From: Flavobacterium franklandianum
GTDB taxonomy: Bacteria > Bacteroidota > Bacteroidia > Flavobacteriales > Flavobacteriaceae
Reading direction: 5' to 3'
Length of the DNA: 60,006 bases
NCBI RefSeq assembly: GCF_007097365.1
Contig: NZ_VJZR01000011.1
Span: 64,952-124,957 of the forward strand
The notes under the pieces are model-generated. The model was not told the DNA's origin and searched no databases. It saw nothing but the letters and a program-made list of their open reading frames with translations. Position 1 is the first letter of the stretch, and each line of letters opens with the position of its first letter. Both the position numbers and the translations under genes were made by a program. Below, one piece after another: positions 10,546 to 19,691 of this stretch.

Positions 10546-12240
10546 ATGGAAAATAATAAAATATCAGGCGCAGAAGCCGTTATACGATGTTTGCTAGAAG
10601 AAGGCGTGGACTTGGTTTATGGTTATCCAGGTGGAGCCATAATGCCAGTTTATGACGAATTATATAAATTTAAAGATCAATTACACCACGTTTTAGTAAG
10701 ACATGAACAAGGTGCAACCCACGCTGCTCAAGGGTATGCAAGAGCTACAGGAAAAGTTGGTGTTGCTATAGCCACTTCAGGCCCTGGTGCAACCAATTTG
10801 GTAACTGGAATTGCCGATGCTCAAATCGATTCAACTCCAATAGTGTGCATCACAGGTCAAGTAGGTAAACATTTATTGGGTTCTGATGCTTTTCAGGAAA
10901 CGGATATTATCGGAATTTCAACTCCTGTAACCAAATGGAATTACCAAATTACCGAAGCATCTGAAATTCCAGAAATCATTGCCAAAGCTTTTTACATTGC
11001 TAGAACGGGTCGTCCGGGTCCTGTTTTAATTGACATTACCAAAAATGCTCAATTCGACAAAATTGATTTTAGTTATAAAAAATGCACAGGAATTCGAAGC
11101 TATAATCCAAGACCTACCTTAAATCTTGAAAAAGTTAAGGAAGCCGCAGATTTAATCAATACTGCTAAAAAACCTTATATCATTTTTGGTCAAGGAATTA
11201 TTCTTGGAGAAGCCGAAGCCGAATTAAAAGCATTGATCGAAAAATCAGGAATTCCAGCTGCATGGACCATTTTAGGACTTTCGGCTTTACCAACAGACCA
11301 TCCTTTGAATGTGGGAATGTTAGGAATGCACGGAAATTATGGACCCAATTTATTGACTAATGAATGTGATGTATTAATTGCACTCGGAATGCGTTTTGAC
11401 GACCGAGTTACCGGAAATTTAGCCACTTATGCAAAACAAGCTAAAGTAATTCACTTCGAAATTGATCCAGCTGAAATTGATAAAAACGTAAAAACAACAG
11501 TAGCCGTTTTGGCCAATGTCAAAGAAGCATTGACTGCATTGATTCCATTAATTGAAAAAAAATCACACGATTCTTGGCACAATGAGTTCAAAGAAAAATA
11601 CAAGATTGAATTGGAAGCAGTTATCAACGAAGAGTTGGCTCCAACCGTTGGTGGAATTTCGATGGGAGAAACAATTGAAATGATTAATAAGCATTCTAAA
11701 GGAGATGCTATTATGGTTTCGGATGTGGGTCAACACCAAATGTTTGCTTGCCGCTATGCCAAATTCAATTCAACCAAAAGTAATATTACCTCCGGAGGTC
11801 TAGGTACGATGGGATTCGCTTTACCCGCAGCTATTGGTGCCAAAATGGGAAGACCCGATCGTGAAGTGGTGGCTATTATTGGCGATGGTGGTTTTCAGAT
11901 GACCATTCAAGAATTAGGAACTATTTTTCAAACCAAAGTTCCGGTGAAAATTGTTGTACTCAATAATGAGTTTTTAGGAATGGTTCGACAATGGCAAGAA
12001 CTATTTTTTGATAGCCGATATGCTTCAACAATAATGACCAATCCCAACTTTGTGGCCATTGCCGAAGGCTATCATATTAAATCAAAAAAAGTGACTAAAA
12101 GAGAAGATCTAGATGCAGCCGTTGCCGAAATGTTAGCTTCAAAAGATTCCTATTTCCTTGAAGTTATGGTAGAAAAAGAAAACAATGTATTTCCTATGAT
12201 TCCAACAGGAGCTTCGGTTTCGGAAATGCGATTATCATAA
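10546..12240 (+). CDS. ilvB: Acetolactate synthase, large (catalytic) subunit
   Basis: 564 residues with the three-domain ThDP-enzyme layout. The N-terminal pyrimidine-binding domain holds VYGYPGGAIMPVYDEL and RHEQGATHAAQGYARATG, including the catalytic Glu. A central FAD-binding domain follows. The C-terminal domain has GDGGFQMTIQELGTI leading to VLNNEFLGMVRQWQ. It makes acetolactate from two pyruvates, or acetohydroxybutyrate. It pairs with the regulatory subunit gene 105 bp downstream; the gap carries a self-complementary A/T repeat. Confidence 0.95.
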   Translation: MENNKISGAEAVIRCLLEEGVDLVYGYPGGAIMPVYDELYKFKDQLHHVLVRHEQGATHAAQGYARATGKVGVAIATSGPGATNLVTGIADAQIDSTPIVCITGQVGKHLLGSDAFQETDIIGISTPVTKWNYQITEASEIPEIIAKAFYIARTGRPGPVLIDITKNAQFDKIDFSYKKCTGIRSYNPRPTLNLEKVKEAADLINTAKKPYIIFGQGIILGEAEAELKALIEKSGIPAAWTILGLSALPTDHPLNVGMLGMHGNYGPNLLTNECDVLIALGMRFDDRVTGNLATYAKQAKVIHFEIDPAEIDKNVKTTVAVLANVKEALTALIPLIEKKSHDSWHNEFKEKYKIELEAVINEELAPTVGGISMGETIEMINKHSKGDAIMVSDVGQHQMFACRYAKFNSTKSNITSGGLGTMGFALPAAIGAKMGRPDREVVAIIGDGGFQMTIQELGTIFQTKVPVKIVVLNNEFLGMVRQWQELFFDSRYASTIMTNPNFVAIAEGYHIKSKKVTKREDLDAAVAEMLASKDSYFLEVMVEKENNVFPMIPTGASVSEMRLS

Positions 12241-12345
12241 GAAAGTTTAAAAGTTTAAGGTTTAAAATTGTTTAAAAAGTCAACTAATTTGATGAAACAA
12301 CTTTAAATTTTTAAACAGTTTAAACAACCTTAAACAAAATAAAAA
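12241..12345 (+). repeat. Self-complementary A/T repeat between ilvB and ilvN
   Basis: The left arm carries AAGGTTTAAAATTGTTTAAA and the right arm TTTAAACAGTTTAAACAACC, which are largely complementary. The whole gap is built from GTTTAAA-like words. It can fold into a long imperfect hairpin without a T-run, so it reads as a dispersed palindrome or mRNA-processing structure rather than a terminator. Confidence 0.5.
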
Positions 12346-12870
12346 ATGGAAGAAAATAAAATATTCACTATTTCTGTTTATTCAGAAAATAATGTGGGCT
12401 TATTGAATAGAATTTCAGGAATATTCTTGAAACGCCACATCAATGTGTTGAGCCTTAACGTATCCGAATCGGAAATCGAAAACGTTTCCCGATTTATCAT
12501 TGTAGTAAAAACTTCAGAGAAATGGGTGCAAAATATTGTAGGTCAGATCGAAAAACAAATCGAAGTTATCAAAGCTTTTTATCATATTGACGAAGAAACC
12601 ATCTTTCTCGAAAGTGCCATCTTCAAAATTGAATCCAGCTTATTATTCGACGAAAGACAAATTCAAAACATCATCAAAGAAAGTCATTCGGAAATTGTAA
12701 CGGTTTCAAGAGACTTTTTTGTGATTTCAAAATCAGGAAAACGTGCCGAAATCAATGATTTGTATAATAAATTAAAACCTTTCGGAATTATGCAATTTGT
12801 TCGCTCCGGACGAATTTCAGTTTCCAAAGAAAAAATGGAAGTAACGACTTTATTAGAAGAACTTAAATAG
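12346..12870 (+). CDS. ilvN: Acetolactate synthase, small (regulatory) subunit
   Basis: 174 residues. The N-terminal ACT domain (~5-78: FTISVYSENNVGLLNRISGI, then FLKRHINVLSLNVSESE) binds valine in the family. The C-terminal ALS_ss_C region (~90-165) contains VSRDFFVISKSGKRAEINDL. The length is normal for the group. It binds the IlvB product and sets feedback sensitivity. It follows ilvB and precedes ilvC in one operon. Confidence 0.9.
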   Translation: MEENKIFTISVYSENNVGLLNRISGIFLKRHINVLSLNVSESEIENVSRFIIVVKTSEKWVQNIVGQIEKQIEVIKAFYHIDEETIFLESAIFKIESSLLFDERQIQNIIKESHSEIVTVSRDFFVISKSGKRAEINDLYNKLKPFGIMQFVRSGRISVSKEKMEVTTLLEELK

Positions 12871-12977
12871 GGTTCAGGTTGCAGGTTACAAATAGCAGAT
12901 TACAGATTGCAGGTTATGGAAAAATCATAACTTTAAATTATAAAATTATAAATCATTCAATTATTAAATATTAAAAA

Positions 12978-14450
12978 ATGGCAAATTATTTCAATTCATT
13001 ACCACTTAGATTACAATTAGAACAATTAGGCGTTTGCGAATTTATGGATCAATCCGAATTTGCTGATGGAATAGAAGCACTTAAAGGTAAAAAAGTTGTT
13101 ATCGTAGGTTGCGGAGCACAAGGTTTGAACCAAGGTTTGAACATGAGAGATTCTGGTTTAGATATTTCATATGCGTTGCGTGCCGAAGCGATTGCTCAAA
13201 AAAGAGTCTCTTTTATGAACGCTGCCGATAATGGTTTCAAAGTGGGAACTTATGAGGATTTAATTCCAACTGCTGACTTGGTTTGTAACCTTACACCAGA
13301 CAAGCAACATACTGCCGTAGTTACTGCGATTATGCCCTTGATGAAAAATGGTTCTACATTGGCATATTCACATGGTTTCAATATTGTTGAAGAAGGAATG
13401 CAAATTCGTAAAGACATTACTGTAATTATGTGTGCTCCAAAATGTCCAGGTTCTGAGGTTCGTGAAGAATACAAAAGAGGTTTTGGTGTACCAACATTAA
13501 TCGCTGTTCACCCTGAAAACGATCCAAATGGAGTTGGTCTTGCTCAAGCCAAAGCCTATGCAGTAGCAACTGGAGGAAATAGAGCAGGAGTATTGCGTTC
13601 TTCTTTCGTAGCCGAAGTAAAATCAGATTTAATGGGAGAACAAACTATCCTTTGTGGTTTGTTGCAAACAGGTTCTATCTTGTGTTTTGATAAAATGGTA
13701 GCCGAAGGTGTTGATGCTGGATATGCTTCAAAATTAATTCAATACGGATGGGAAACTATCACCGAAGCATTGAAACACGGTGGTATCACCAATATGATGG
13801 ATAGATTATCTAACCCAGCAAAAATTACAGCATTTAAAGTTTCAGAAGAATTAAAAGATATTATGCGTCCGTTGTTTCAAAAACATATGGATGATATTAT
13901 CTCTGGTGAATTTTCTAAAACAATGATGGAAGACTGGGCAAATGATGATGTGAACTTGTTGTCTTGGAGAGCTGCAACTGGTGATACAAATTTTGAAAAA
14001 ACACCAGCAGCTAAAGTTGAAATTTCAGAACAAGAATATTTTGACAATGGAGTATTGATGGTTGCCATGGTAAAAGCGGGTGTCGAATTGGCATTTGAAG
14101 CTATGACTGATTCAGGTATTATCGAAGAATCAGCATACTACGAATCATTACACGAAACACCTTTAATTGCTAATACTATTGCAAGAAAAAAATTATTCGA
14201 AATGAACCGAGTAATTTCGGATACTGCTGAATACGGATGTTATTTATTTGACCATGCTTGTAAACCGCTTATCGCTGACTATGTGAAAAATGCTCCAAGT
14301 AATCTTGTAGGTCGTCCTTTTAGTGACGGAAATAATGGTGTAGATAACAAAGAATTAATCGAAGTAAATTACATCATCAGAAATCATCCTGTTGAAGAAG
14401 TTGGAGCTTGGTTGAGAGAGTCAATGACTGCAATGAAAAAAATTGGATAA
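12978..14450 (+). CDS. ilvC: Ketol-acid reductoisomerase, class II (long form)
   Basis: 490 residues, matching the ~490-residue E. coli-type enzyme rather than the ~330-residue class I form. The NADPH-binding fold is at ~38-60 ([20 protein letters not shown]), followed by [10 protein letters not shown] and the metal-binding acidic knots in the two C-terminal helical domains (for example [13 protein letters not shown]). It converts acetolactate to dihydroxy-isovalerate. The 107-bp gap after ilvN contains CAGGTTACA / CAGATTACA-like words, a common kind of flavobacterial spacer. Last gene of the leu/ilv operon, followed by a terminator at 14611-14645. Confidence 0.95.
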   Translation: MANYFNSLPLRLQLEQLGVCEFMDQSEFADGIEALKGKKVVIVGCGAQGLNQGLNMRDSGLDISYALRAEAIAQKRVSFMNAADNGFKVGTYEDLIPTADLVCNLTPDKQHTAVVTAIMPLMKNGSTLAYSHGFNIVEEGMQIRKDITVIMCAPKCPGSEVREEYKRGFGVPTLIAVHPENDPNGVGLAQAKAYAVATGGNRAGVLRSSFVAEVKSDLMGEQTILCGLLQTGSILCFDKMVAEGVDAGYASKLIQYGWETITEALKHGGITNMMDRLSNPAKITAFKVSEELKDIMRPLFQKHMDDIISGEFSKTMMEDWANDDVNLLSWRAATGDTNFEKTPAAKVEISEQEYFDNGVLMVAMVKAGVELAFEAMTDSGIIEESAYYESLHETPLIANTIARKKLFEMNRVISDTAEYGCYLFDHACKPLIADYVKNAPSNLVGRPFSDGNNGVDNKELIEVNYIIRNHPVEEVGAWLRESMTAMKKIG

Positions 14451-14550
14451 TAAAATTTATTAGTTGGGGATTATGCACTGCATCTTTTTATAATATTTTT
14501 GAATTAGTTAGAACATATTAAAAAATAAATGAGATAAAGTCAAAAAAACA

Positions 14551-14587
14551 TTCACTTAACTTGAAATCTCGTGGAGAGTTAAGTGAA
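14551..14587. other. Stable hairpin without T-run
   Basis: A perfect 10-bp stem, TTCACTTAAC with GTTAAGTGAA, has a 17-nt loop. It lies about 100 bp after ilvC and ahead of the terminator, and may be a 3' UTR structure. Confidence 0.5.
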
Positions 14588-14610
14588 GTAATCCCTAGGA
14601 TTTAAATATA

Positions 14611-14645
14611 AAAAAGCGAAATAGAGAACTTCTATTTCGCTTTTT
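14611..14645. terminator. Terminator of the leu/ilv operon
   Basis: A perfect 14-bp stem (core AAGCGAAATAG with CTATTTCGCTT) has a 7-nt loop and is followed by T-run sequence. Confidence 0.85.
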
Positions 14646-14710
14646 TTATGTAAAAATTAAATTTAATTATGTAAATAAAGTGGCTTAATAATTACTAAAT
14701 TAGCAAAACT

Positions 14711-15844
14711 ATGGAAACTAATGTAGATGTGTTAATTATTGGCGGAGGCTTAGCCGGCTTGACTAGTGCTATACATTTAGCAAAATCTGGGTTAAAAGTT
14801 ACCTTAATTGAAAAAAATGAATACCCAAAACATAAGGTTTGCGGTGAATACATTTCAAATGAAGTATTGTCTTATTTGCAATGGTTGGACTTGGAAATTT
14901 CAGATCTAAAGCCTTCCCATATTTCTAAAATAGCTTTTTCTACTGCAAATGGAAAAATGATTTCTGGTAATTTACCTCTCGGTGGTTTTGGTATTAGTCG
15001 CTATGAATTGGATAATTATTTATATCTAAAAGCTATCAAAAAGGGTTGCCAAATCATTCAAGACACTGTTACTGATATTCAATTTATCGAAGACGAGTTT
15101 CGAATTTCTACTTCCAATACTTTAGAATTGAAGTCCAAAATAGTAATTGGAGCTTTCGGAAAACGTTCTAATATTGACCAAAAACTCAATCGTGGTTTCA
15201 TTCAAAAAAAATCACCTTGGCTGGCAGTAAAAGCACATTATTCGGGTGAATTTCCTAATGATTTAGTAGGTTTACACAATTTCAAAGGTGGGTATTGTGG
15301 TGTTTCAAAAGTAGAAAATAATATAATTAATATATGTTATCTTGTCGATTATGAAACTTTTAAACAATATAAAAATATAGAAGAATTCCAATCAAAAGTA
15401 ATATATAAAAACCCACATCTGAAAGCTGTTTTTGAAAACTGCGAACTGCTTTTTGAAAAACCTTTGACGATAAGCCAAATTTCTTTTGAGGAAAAAGAAG
15501 CTGTTGAAAACCATATTTTGATGATTGGCGACACCGCCGGATTAATTCATCCTTTGTGTGGTAACGGTATGGCAATGGCCATTCATAGTGCCAAAATAGT
15601 TTCGGAACTTATTTTAGAATTTTCAGAGAATACAATCCGTTCTAGAAAAGAATTGGAAGAAAAATACACTCAAGCCTGGAATGCTCATTTCAAAAGTAGA
15701 TTGCGAATGGGTCGGTTTTTGTCTAAAATTTTACTGTCACAAAAATTAACTACTTTTTTGATGCAATTATTAGCTATATTTCCCTTCGTATTACCAGAAA
15801 TAATAACGAAAACGCATGGCAAACCCATAATTTTAAAATCCTAA
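14711..15844 (+). CDS. FAD-dependent oxidoreductase/monooxygenase of the type III PKS cluster
   Basis: 377 residues, a geranylgeranyl-reductase/ubiquinone-hydroxylase-type flavoprotein. The N-terminal dinucleotide fold is VLIIGGGLAGLTSAIHLA (8-25, GxGxxG at 11-16), then HKVCGEYIS, and the second FAD motif is GDTAGLIHPLCGNGMAMAIH near residue 275-294. First gene of a seven-gene plus-strand cluster; only 1 nt separates its stop from the methyltransferase ATG, so they are surely co-translated. In type III PKS loci of other bacteria a flavoprotein plus a methyltransferase tailor the phenolic lipid. By analogy this one may hydroxylate or oxidise the polyketide product. Reduction of a prenyl or polyene chain is an alternative. 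Confidence 0.8.
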   Translation: METNVDVLIIGGGLAGLTSAIHLAKSGLKVTLIEKNEYPKHKVCGEYISNEVLSYLQWLDLEISDLKPSHISKIAFSTANGKMISGNLPLGGFGISRYELDNYLYLKAIKKGCQIIQDTVTDIQFIEDEFRISTSNTLELKSKIVIGAFGKRSNIDQKLNRGFIQKKSPWLAVKAHYSGEFPNDLVGLHNFKGGYCGVSKVENNIINICYLVDYETFKQYKNIEEFQSKVIYKNPHLKAVFENCELLFEKPLTISQISFEEKEAVENHILMIGDTAGLIHPLCGNGMAMAIHSAKIVSELILEFSENTIRSRKELEEKYTQAWNAHFKSRLRMGRFLSKILLSQKLTTFLMQLLAIFPFVLPEIITKTHGKPIILKS

Positions 15845-15845
15845 G

Positions 15846-16565
15846 ATGTTTATAAACACAAAATATAGGTCTGAAGAACCTGAAATTATGGATGATTTTG
15901 CGATGGAGGGCGAAATCTTGCGCGAGGCTTTGGATAAAATTGCCAAAATAAACCAACTCTTGGGCGGAAACCAGCTAACTTTACAAGGCGTTCAGGAATT
16001 GATTGTGAAAATTCCAAAGGGAACACAAATCAACATTGTAGATGTGGGTTGTGGCAATGGTGATATGTTGCGAACCTTGGCAGATTATGGGTTTAAAAAT
16101 CATTTTAAATTTAATTTGATAGGAATCGATGCCAATAATTTTACCATCAATCACGCTATAAAATTATCCGATAATTATCCAAATATTAGCTATCGATGCG
16201 AAGATGTTTTTGATAAAGCTTTCACCGAATTAAAATATGATATTGTACTCTGTACATTAACATTACATCATTTCAAAAAAGATAAAATTTTACAATTGAT
16301 GACTGTTTTTAATGCCAATTCAAATATTGGAATTGTAATTAATGATTTGCAAAGAAGTGCATTAGCTTATCGATTATTTCAAGTTTTATGTTTTGTTTTC
16401 AGACTGAATTCAATGTCAAGAGAAGATGGATTAGTTTCGATATTAAGAGGTTTCAAAAAAGAAGATTTTGTTTGTTTTTCAAAAAAATTAAAACTCAACA
16501 ACTATAAAATTCAATGGAAATGGGCTTTCCGTTACCAATGGATAATTGAGAAAGTGGGAAGTTAG
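15846..16565 (+). CDS. SAM-dependent methyltransferase of the type III PKS cluster
   Basis: 239 residues, class I Rossmann methyltransferase with motif I VDVGCGNGD (65-73), an acidic residue after strand 2 (LIGIDAN) and the late motif DIVLCTLTLHHF. The N-terminal segment (LDKIAKINQLLGGNQL) resembles methyltransferases found beside type III polyketide synthases in other phyla. Likely O- or C-methylates the polyketide or a quinone/phenol intermediate. It is almost fused to the upstream flavoprotein gene. The stop codon lies inside the first unit of a 14-bp tandem repeat. Confidence 0.85.
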   Translation: MFINTKYRSEEPEIMDDFAMEGEILREALDKIAKINQLLGGNQLTLQGVQELIVKIPKGTQINIVDVGCGNGDMLRTLADYGFKNHFKFNLIGIDANNFTINHAIKLSDNYPNISYRCEDVFDKAFTELKYDIVLCTLTLHHFKKDKILQLMTVFNANSNIGIVINDLQRSALAYRLFQVLCFVFRLNSMSREDGLVSILRGFKKEDFVCFSKKLKLNNYKIQWKWAFRYQWIIEKVGS

Positions 16566-16625
16566 AAGAGGGAAGTTAGAAGAGAGAAGTTAGAAGAGAG
16601 AAGTTAGAAGAGGGAGGTTGGAAGA
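16556..16625 (+). repeat. 14-bp tandem repeat, five units
   Basis: Five contiguous copies of GGGAAGTTAGAAGA or close variants run 16556-16569, 16570-16583, 16584-16597, 16598-16611 and 16612-16625. The array begins within the last codons of the methyltransferase gene and extends into the spacer. Confidence 0.9.
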
Positions 16626-16681
16626 AATCTTTCCGTGATTGATTAAAATATTGCTGGTATAATGGTTATTTTTTTTTGATT

Positions 16682-16746
16682 TTGCCATTGCCATTGATAT
16701 TGCCATTGATATCGTCATTGATATCGTCATTGATATTGCCATTGAA
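16682..16746 (+). repeat. (T)TGCCATTGATA-type low-complexity repeat
   Basis: Imperfect 6- and 12-bp units (GCCATT, GATATTGCCATT, GATATCGTCATT) fill the spacer directly before the type III PKS gene. A related array occurs at 40632-40679. Confidence 0.8.
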
Positions 16747-16764
16747 TTTAAATTTTATTATGAA

Positions 16765-17817
16765 ATGAGTGTAAAAATCAAATGTATTTCTAAGCAATTG
16801 CCAAAATATTCCCGAACCACCGAGGAAATTATACCTTTCTTGGACGCTTGGCTCGTTGGACAAGACAGTCGTTTTATCAAAAAAATAAAGAAGATTTTTG
16901 AAGGTGCCGCAGTCGATAAGCGCTATTCTATTATGGATCCAATCGAAGTTTTTACCAACACTTCTTTCGAAGAAAGAAACGATATTTACGTTCGCGAAGT
17001 CATAGATTTAGGTACGAAAGTTTTGGAAAAAGCCTTAGCGAAAGCCAATTGGAAACCCGAAGATTTAGATTATATTATCACGGTAAGTTGCACCGGAATT
17101 ATGATTCCTTCTTTGGATGCTTATCTGATTAATAAACTGAAATTACGTCAAGATATTGTGCGACTTCCTGTAACCGAAATGGGTTGTGCTGCCGGTATTT
17201 CGGGTATTATTTATGCCAAAAATTTCTTGAAAGCCAATCCCGGAAAACGAGCAGCTGTCATCGCTGTCGAAAGTCCAACGGCTACGTTTCAACTCGATGA
17301 TTTTTCGATGGCCAATATTGTAAGCGCAGCCATTTTTGGAGACGGAGCAGCTTGTGTTTTGCTTTCTTCCCATATTGACGATGAAGGTCCTGAAATTTTG
17401 GATGAAGAAATGTATCATTTCTACGATGCCGAACATTTGATGGGTTTCAAACTAACGAATTCTGGCTTGCAAATGATTTTGGATATAGAAGTTCCCGAAA
17501 CAATTTCTTCTCATTTTCCGGATATTATTAATCCTTTTTTGGATAAAAACAATCTAAATATAGAAGATTTAGAACACTTAATTTTTCACCCTGGTGGGAA
17601 AAAAATTGTTCAAACTGTAGAAGGTTTATTTTCTGATTTAGGCAAAAACATCAATGATACGAAAGAAGTATTGCGATTGTACGGAAATATGTCGAGTGCC
17701 ACAGTTTTGTATGTTTTAGAACGAATTATGGATGCCAAACCGAAGAAGGGCGAGAAAGGATTGATGTTGAGTTTTGGTCCAGGATTTTCGGCTCAAAAAG
17801 TTTTATTGCAGTTTTAA
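16765..17817 (+). CDS. Type III polyketide synthase (chalcone/stilbene synthase-like)
   Basis: 350 residues, a usual length for bacterial type III PKS. The catalytic triad is complete: Cys141 in TEMGCAAG, His275 in IFHPGGKKI and Asn308 in LYGNMSSATV. The C-terminal GFGPG-type loop reads LSFGPGFSA (335-343). The homodimeric enzyme loads an acyl starter, extends it with malonyl-CoA and cyclises it to alkylresorcinol, alkylpyrone or a similar ring. Unusually, a ketosynthase, dehydratase, acyl carrier protein and phosphopantetheinyl transferase follow in the same direction. This suggests that the starter is made on a dedicated carrier protein. The product cannot be predicted from sequence. Confidence 0.92.
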   Translation: MSVKIKCISKQLPKYSRTTEEIIPFLDAWLVGQDSRFIKKIKKIFEGAAVDKRYSIMDPIEVFTNTSFEERNDIYVREVIDLGTKVLEKALAKANWKPEDLDYIITVSCTGIMIPSLDAYLINKLKLRQDIVRLPVTEMGCAAGISGIIYAKNFLKANPGKRAAVIAVESPTATFQLDDFSMANIVSAAIFGDGAACVLLSSHIDDEGPEILDEEMYHFYDAEHLMGFKLTNSGLQMILDIEVPETISSHFPDIINPFLDKNNLNIEDLEHLIFHPGGKKIVQTVEGLFSDLGKNINDTKEVLRLYGNMSSATVLYVLERIMDAKPKKGEKGLMLSFGPGFSAQKVLLQF

Positions 17818-17824
17818 ATATTTA

Positions 17825-17891
17825 GCCACAGATTCACAGATTTTAATATTTTTAATGAATTATTTTTTTAATTAATCTGTGAATCAGTGGC
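17825..17891. repeat. Imperfect inverted repeat (GCCACAGATTCACAGATT family)
   Basis: The left arm 17825-17842 and right arm 17874-17891 (AATCTGTGAATCAGTGGC) pair along 18 bp with one mismatch. This is a dispersed intergenic palindrome of a type I recall from flavobacterial genomes. It spans the gap between the PKS and the dehydratase; the right arm contains a GTG that should not be taken as the dehydratase start. Confidence 0.75.
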
Positions 17892-17901
17892 AAAAAACAG
17901 T

Positions 17902-18330
17902 ATGAAAAAAGAAGATATTATATCAAAATTACCCTATTCCAAACCTTTTTTGTTTGTGGATGAATTGTTGCATGTAGATGAAAACGGAGTGGAAGGATGT
18001 TATGCTTTTGATGAAAATCTAGATTTTTATAAAGGTCATTTCAAGGGTAATCCTATCACGCCAGGAGTAATTCTCACCGAAGTTATGGCGCAAATTGGAG
18101 TTGTTTGCTTGGGGATATATTTATTGAATGATACATTTAACAAAAATACTACAATTGCCTTAACCTCAAATGAAATAGAGTTTTCAAAACCTGTTTTTCC
18201 AAACGAAAAAGTGACGGTAATTTCAGAGAAAATATATTTTAGATTTGGCAAACTAAAATGCAAGGTTGAAATGAAAAACGAAAAGGGAGAAGTAGTTTGC
18301 TCGGGAACAATTGCTGGAATGATTGTTTAA
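17902..18330 (+). CDS. 3-hydroxyacyl-ACP dehydratase (FabZ-like hot-dog)
   Basis: 142 residues from ATG 17902 (MKKEDIISKLPYSKPFLFVD). A GTG 15 bp upstream is in frame but lies in a repeat arm and is rejected. The hot-dog signature YKGHFKGNPITPGVILTEVM carries the catalytic His (GHF) and the acidic residue in LTEVMAQ. It dehydrates beta-hydroxyacyl thioesters on acyl carrier protein, presumably for the local ACP at 19692. Ten bases separate it from the ketosynthase gene. The role in making an unsaturated starter or polyene is inference from the cluster. Confidence 0.85.
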   Translation: MKKEDIISKLPYSKPFLFVDELLHVDENGVEGCYAFDENLDFYKGHFKGNPITPGVILTEVMAQIGVVCLGIYLLNDTFNKNTTIALTSNEIEFSKPVFPNEKVTVISEKIYFRFGKLKCKVEMKNEKGEVVCSGTIAGMIV

Positions 18331-18339
18331 TAATTTTAT

Positions 18340-19653
18340 ATGAATAAACGTGTCGTAATTACCGGTCTTGGTATTGTTGCTCCCAATGGAGTAGGATTGG
18401 AGACGTTTACAAATGCCATAAAAAACGGAATCTCTGGTATAAAACACGATCCCGAATTAGCACGATTGCAATTTTCTTGTCATATTGCTGGAAAACCAGA
18501 AGTTTCAACAGAGTTATCATTAAACTATTTTACCGAATTAGAACTCCGAAACTTTAATTCATCAGGGATTTTATATGGAGTTATTGCCGGAATTGATGCT
18601 TGGAAAGACGCTGATTTATCAATGGAAATTAACGATGAACCCGATTGGGAAAGTGGAACTATTTTCGGCACTGGAACCTCTGGAATAGACAAATTCAGAG
18701 AAAGCATTTATAAAATTGACGATTTCCAAACTCGAAGATTGGGAAGCACAGCCGTGGCACAGACTATGAACAGCGGTGTGAGTGCTTATTTAGGAGGAAA
18801 ATTAGGCTTGGGAAATCAAGTGACCACCAATTCGTCTGCTTGTACAACAGGAACCGAAAGTATTTTGATGGCTTTTGAGCGTATTAAATCAGGTCAAGCC
18901 AAACGTATTTTGGCAGGAAGTACAAGCGATTCTGGCCCTTACATTTGGGGAGGATTTGATGCAATGAAAGTCTGTACTTTTAAGAATAACGAAATTCCAG
19001 AACAAGGTTCAAGACCGATGTCGGCAACAGCTTCTGGCTTTGTTCCGGGAAGTGGGGCAGGAGCTATGGTGATGGAAGATTTGGAAACGGCTTTGACGCG
19101 AGGAGCTAAAATTTATGCCGAAGTTCTTGGCGGAAACCTGAATTCTGGTGGTCAACGAGGTTTGGGAACTATGACAGCTCCAAATCCGGTTGCTGTGCAA
19201 AAATGTATAAAAGACGCTTTGAAAAATGCTGGAATTCATCCAAAAGAAATTGATGCTATCAATGGTCATTTAACCGCCACTTCAAAAGATAGTTTGGAAA
19301 TTCAAAATTGGAGTGAAGCCTTAGATAGACGTGGCGTGAATTTTCCTTATATTAACTCCTTGAAATCAATGGTTGGCCATTGTTTAACGGGTGCTGGAAG
19401 TGTCGAAAGTGTAGCTTCGGTATTGCAATTGCATCACGGATTTATTTTTCCGAATACCAATTGCGAAGATTTACACCCTGAAATAACGGCTTTAATTGAT
19501 GTATCAAGAATTCCTCAAAAATTAATTGAAAAAGAATTGACTATTATTGCCAAAGCTAGTTTTGGTTTTGGAGATGTAAATGGTTGCGTAATTTTTAAAA
19601 AATATAATCCCAACCCCAGCCCTTCTCACCCGAGCAATAGCGAACTGGAGTAG
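18340..19653 (+). CDS. Beta-ketoacyl-ACP synthase (FabF-like)
   Basis: 437 residues with the KAS I/II thiolase fold. Active-site residues are Cys168 (NSSACTTGTES), His310 (INGHLTATSKDSLE, replacing the usual NAHGTST), Lys342 and His347 (SLKSMVGHCLTGAGSVES), so the Cys-His-His set is intact. It condenses malonyl-ACP with an acyl chain. The last ~15 residues (NPNPSPSHPSNSELE) are encoded by a C-rich stretch unlike the rest and look like read-through into an intergenic repeat after loss of the original stop. It sits 38 bp before the acyl carrier protein gene. Confidence 0.88.
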   Translation: MNKRVVITGLGIVAPNGVGLETFTNAIKNGISGIKHDPELARLQFSCHIAGKPEVSTELSLNYFTELELRNFNSSGILYGVIAGIDAWKDADLSMEINDEPDWESGTIFGTGTSGIDKFRESIYKIDDFQTRRLGSTAVAQTMNSGVSAYLGGKLGLGNQVTTNSSACTTGTESILMAFERIKSGQAKRILAGSTSDSGPYIWGGFDAMKVCTFKNNEIPEQGSRPMSATASGFVPGSGAGAMVMEDLETALTRGAKIYAEVLGGNLNSGGQRGLGTMTAPNPVAVQKCIKDALKNAGIHPKEIDAINGHLTATSKDSLEIQNWSEALDRRGVNFPYINSLKSMVGHCLTGAGSVESVASVLQLHHGFIFPNTNCEDLHPEITALIDVSRIPQKLIEKELTIIAKASFGFGDVNGCVIFKKYNPNPSPSHPSNSELE

Positions 19654-19691
19654 CAAAGAGGAGGGAGCTAATACGAAAATAAATATACATT

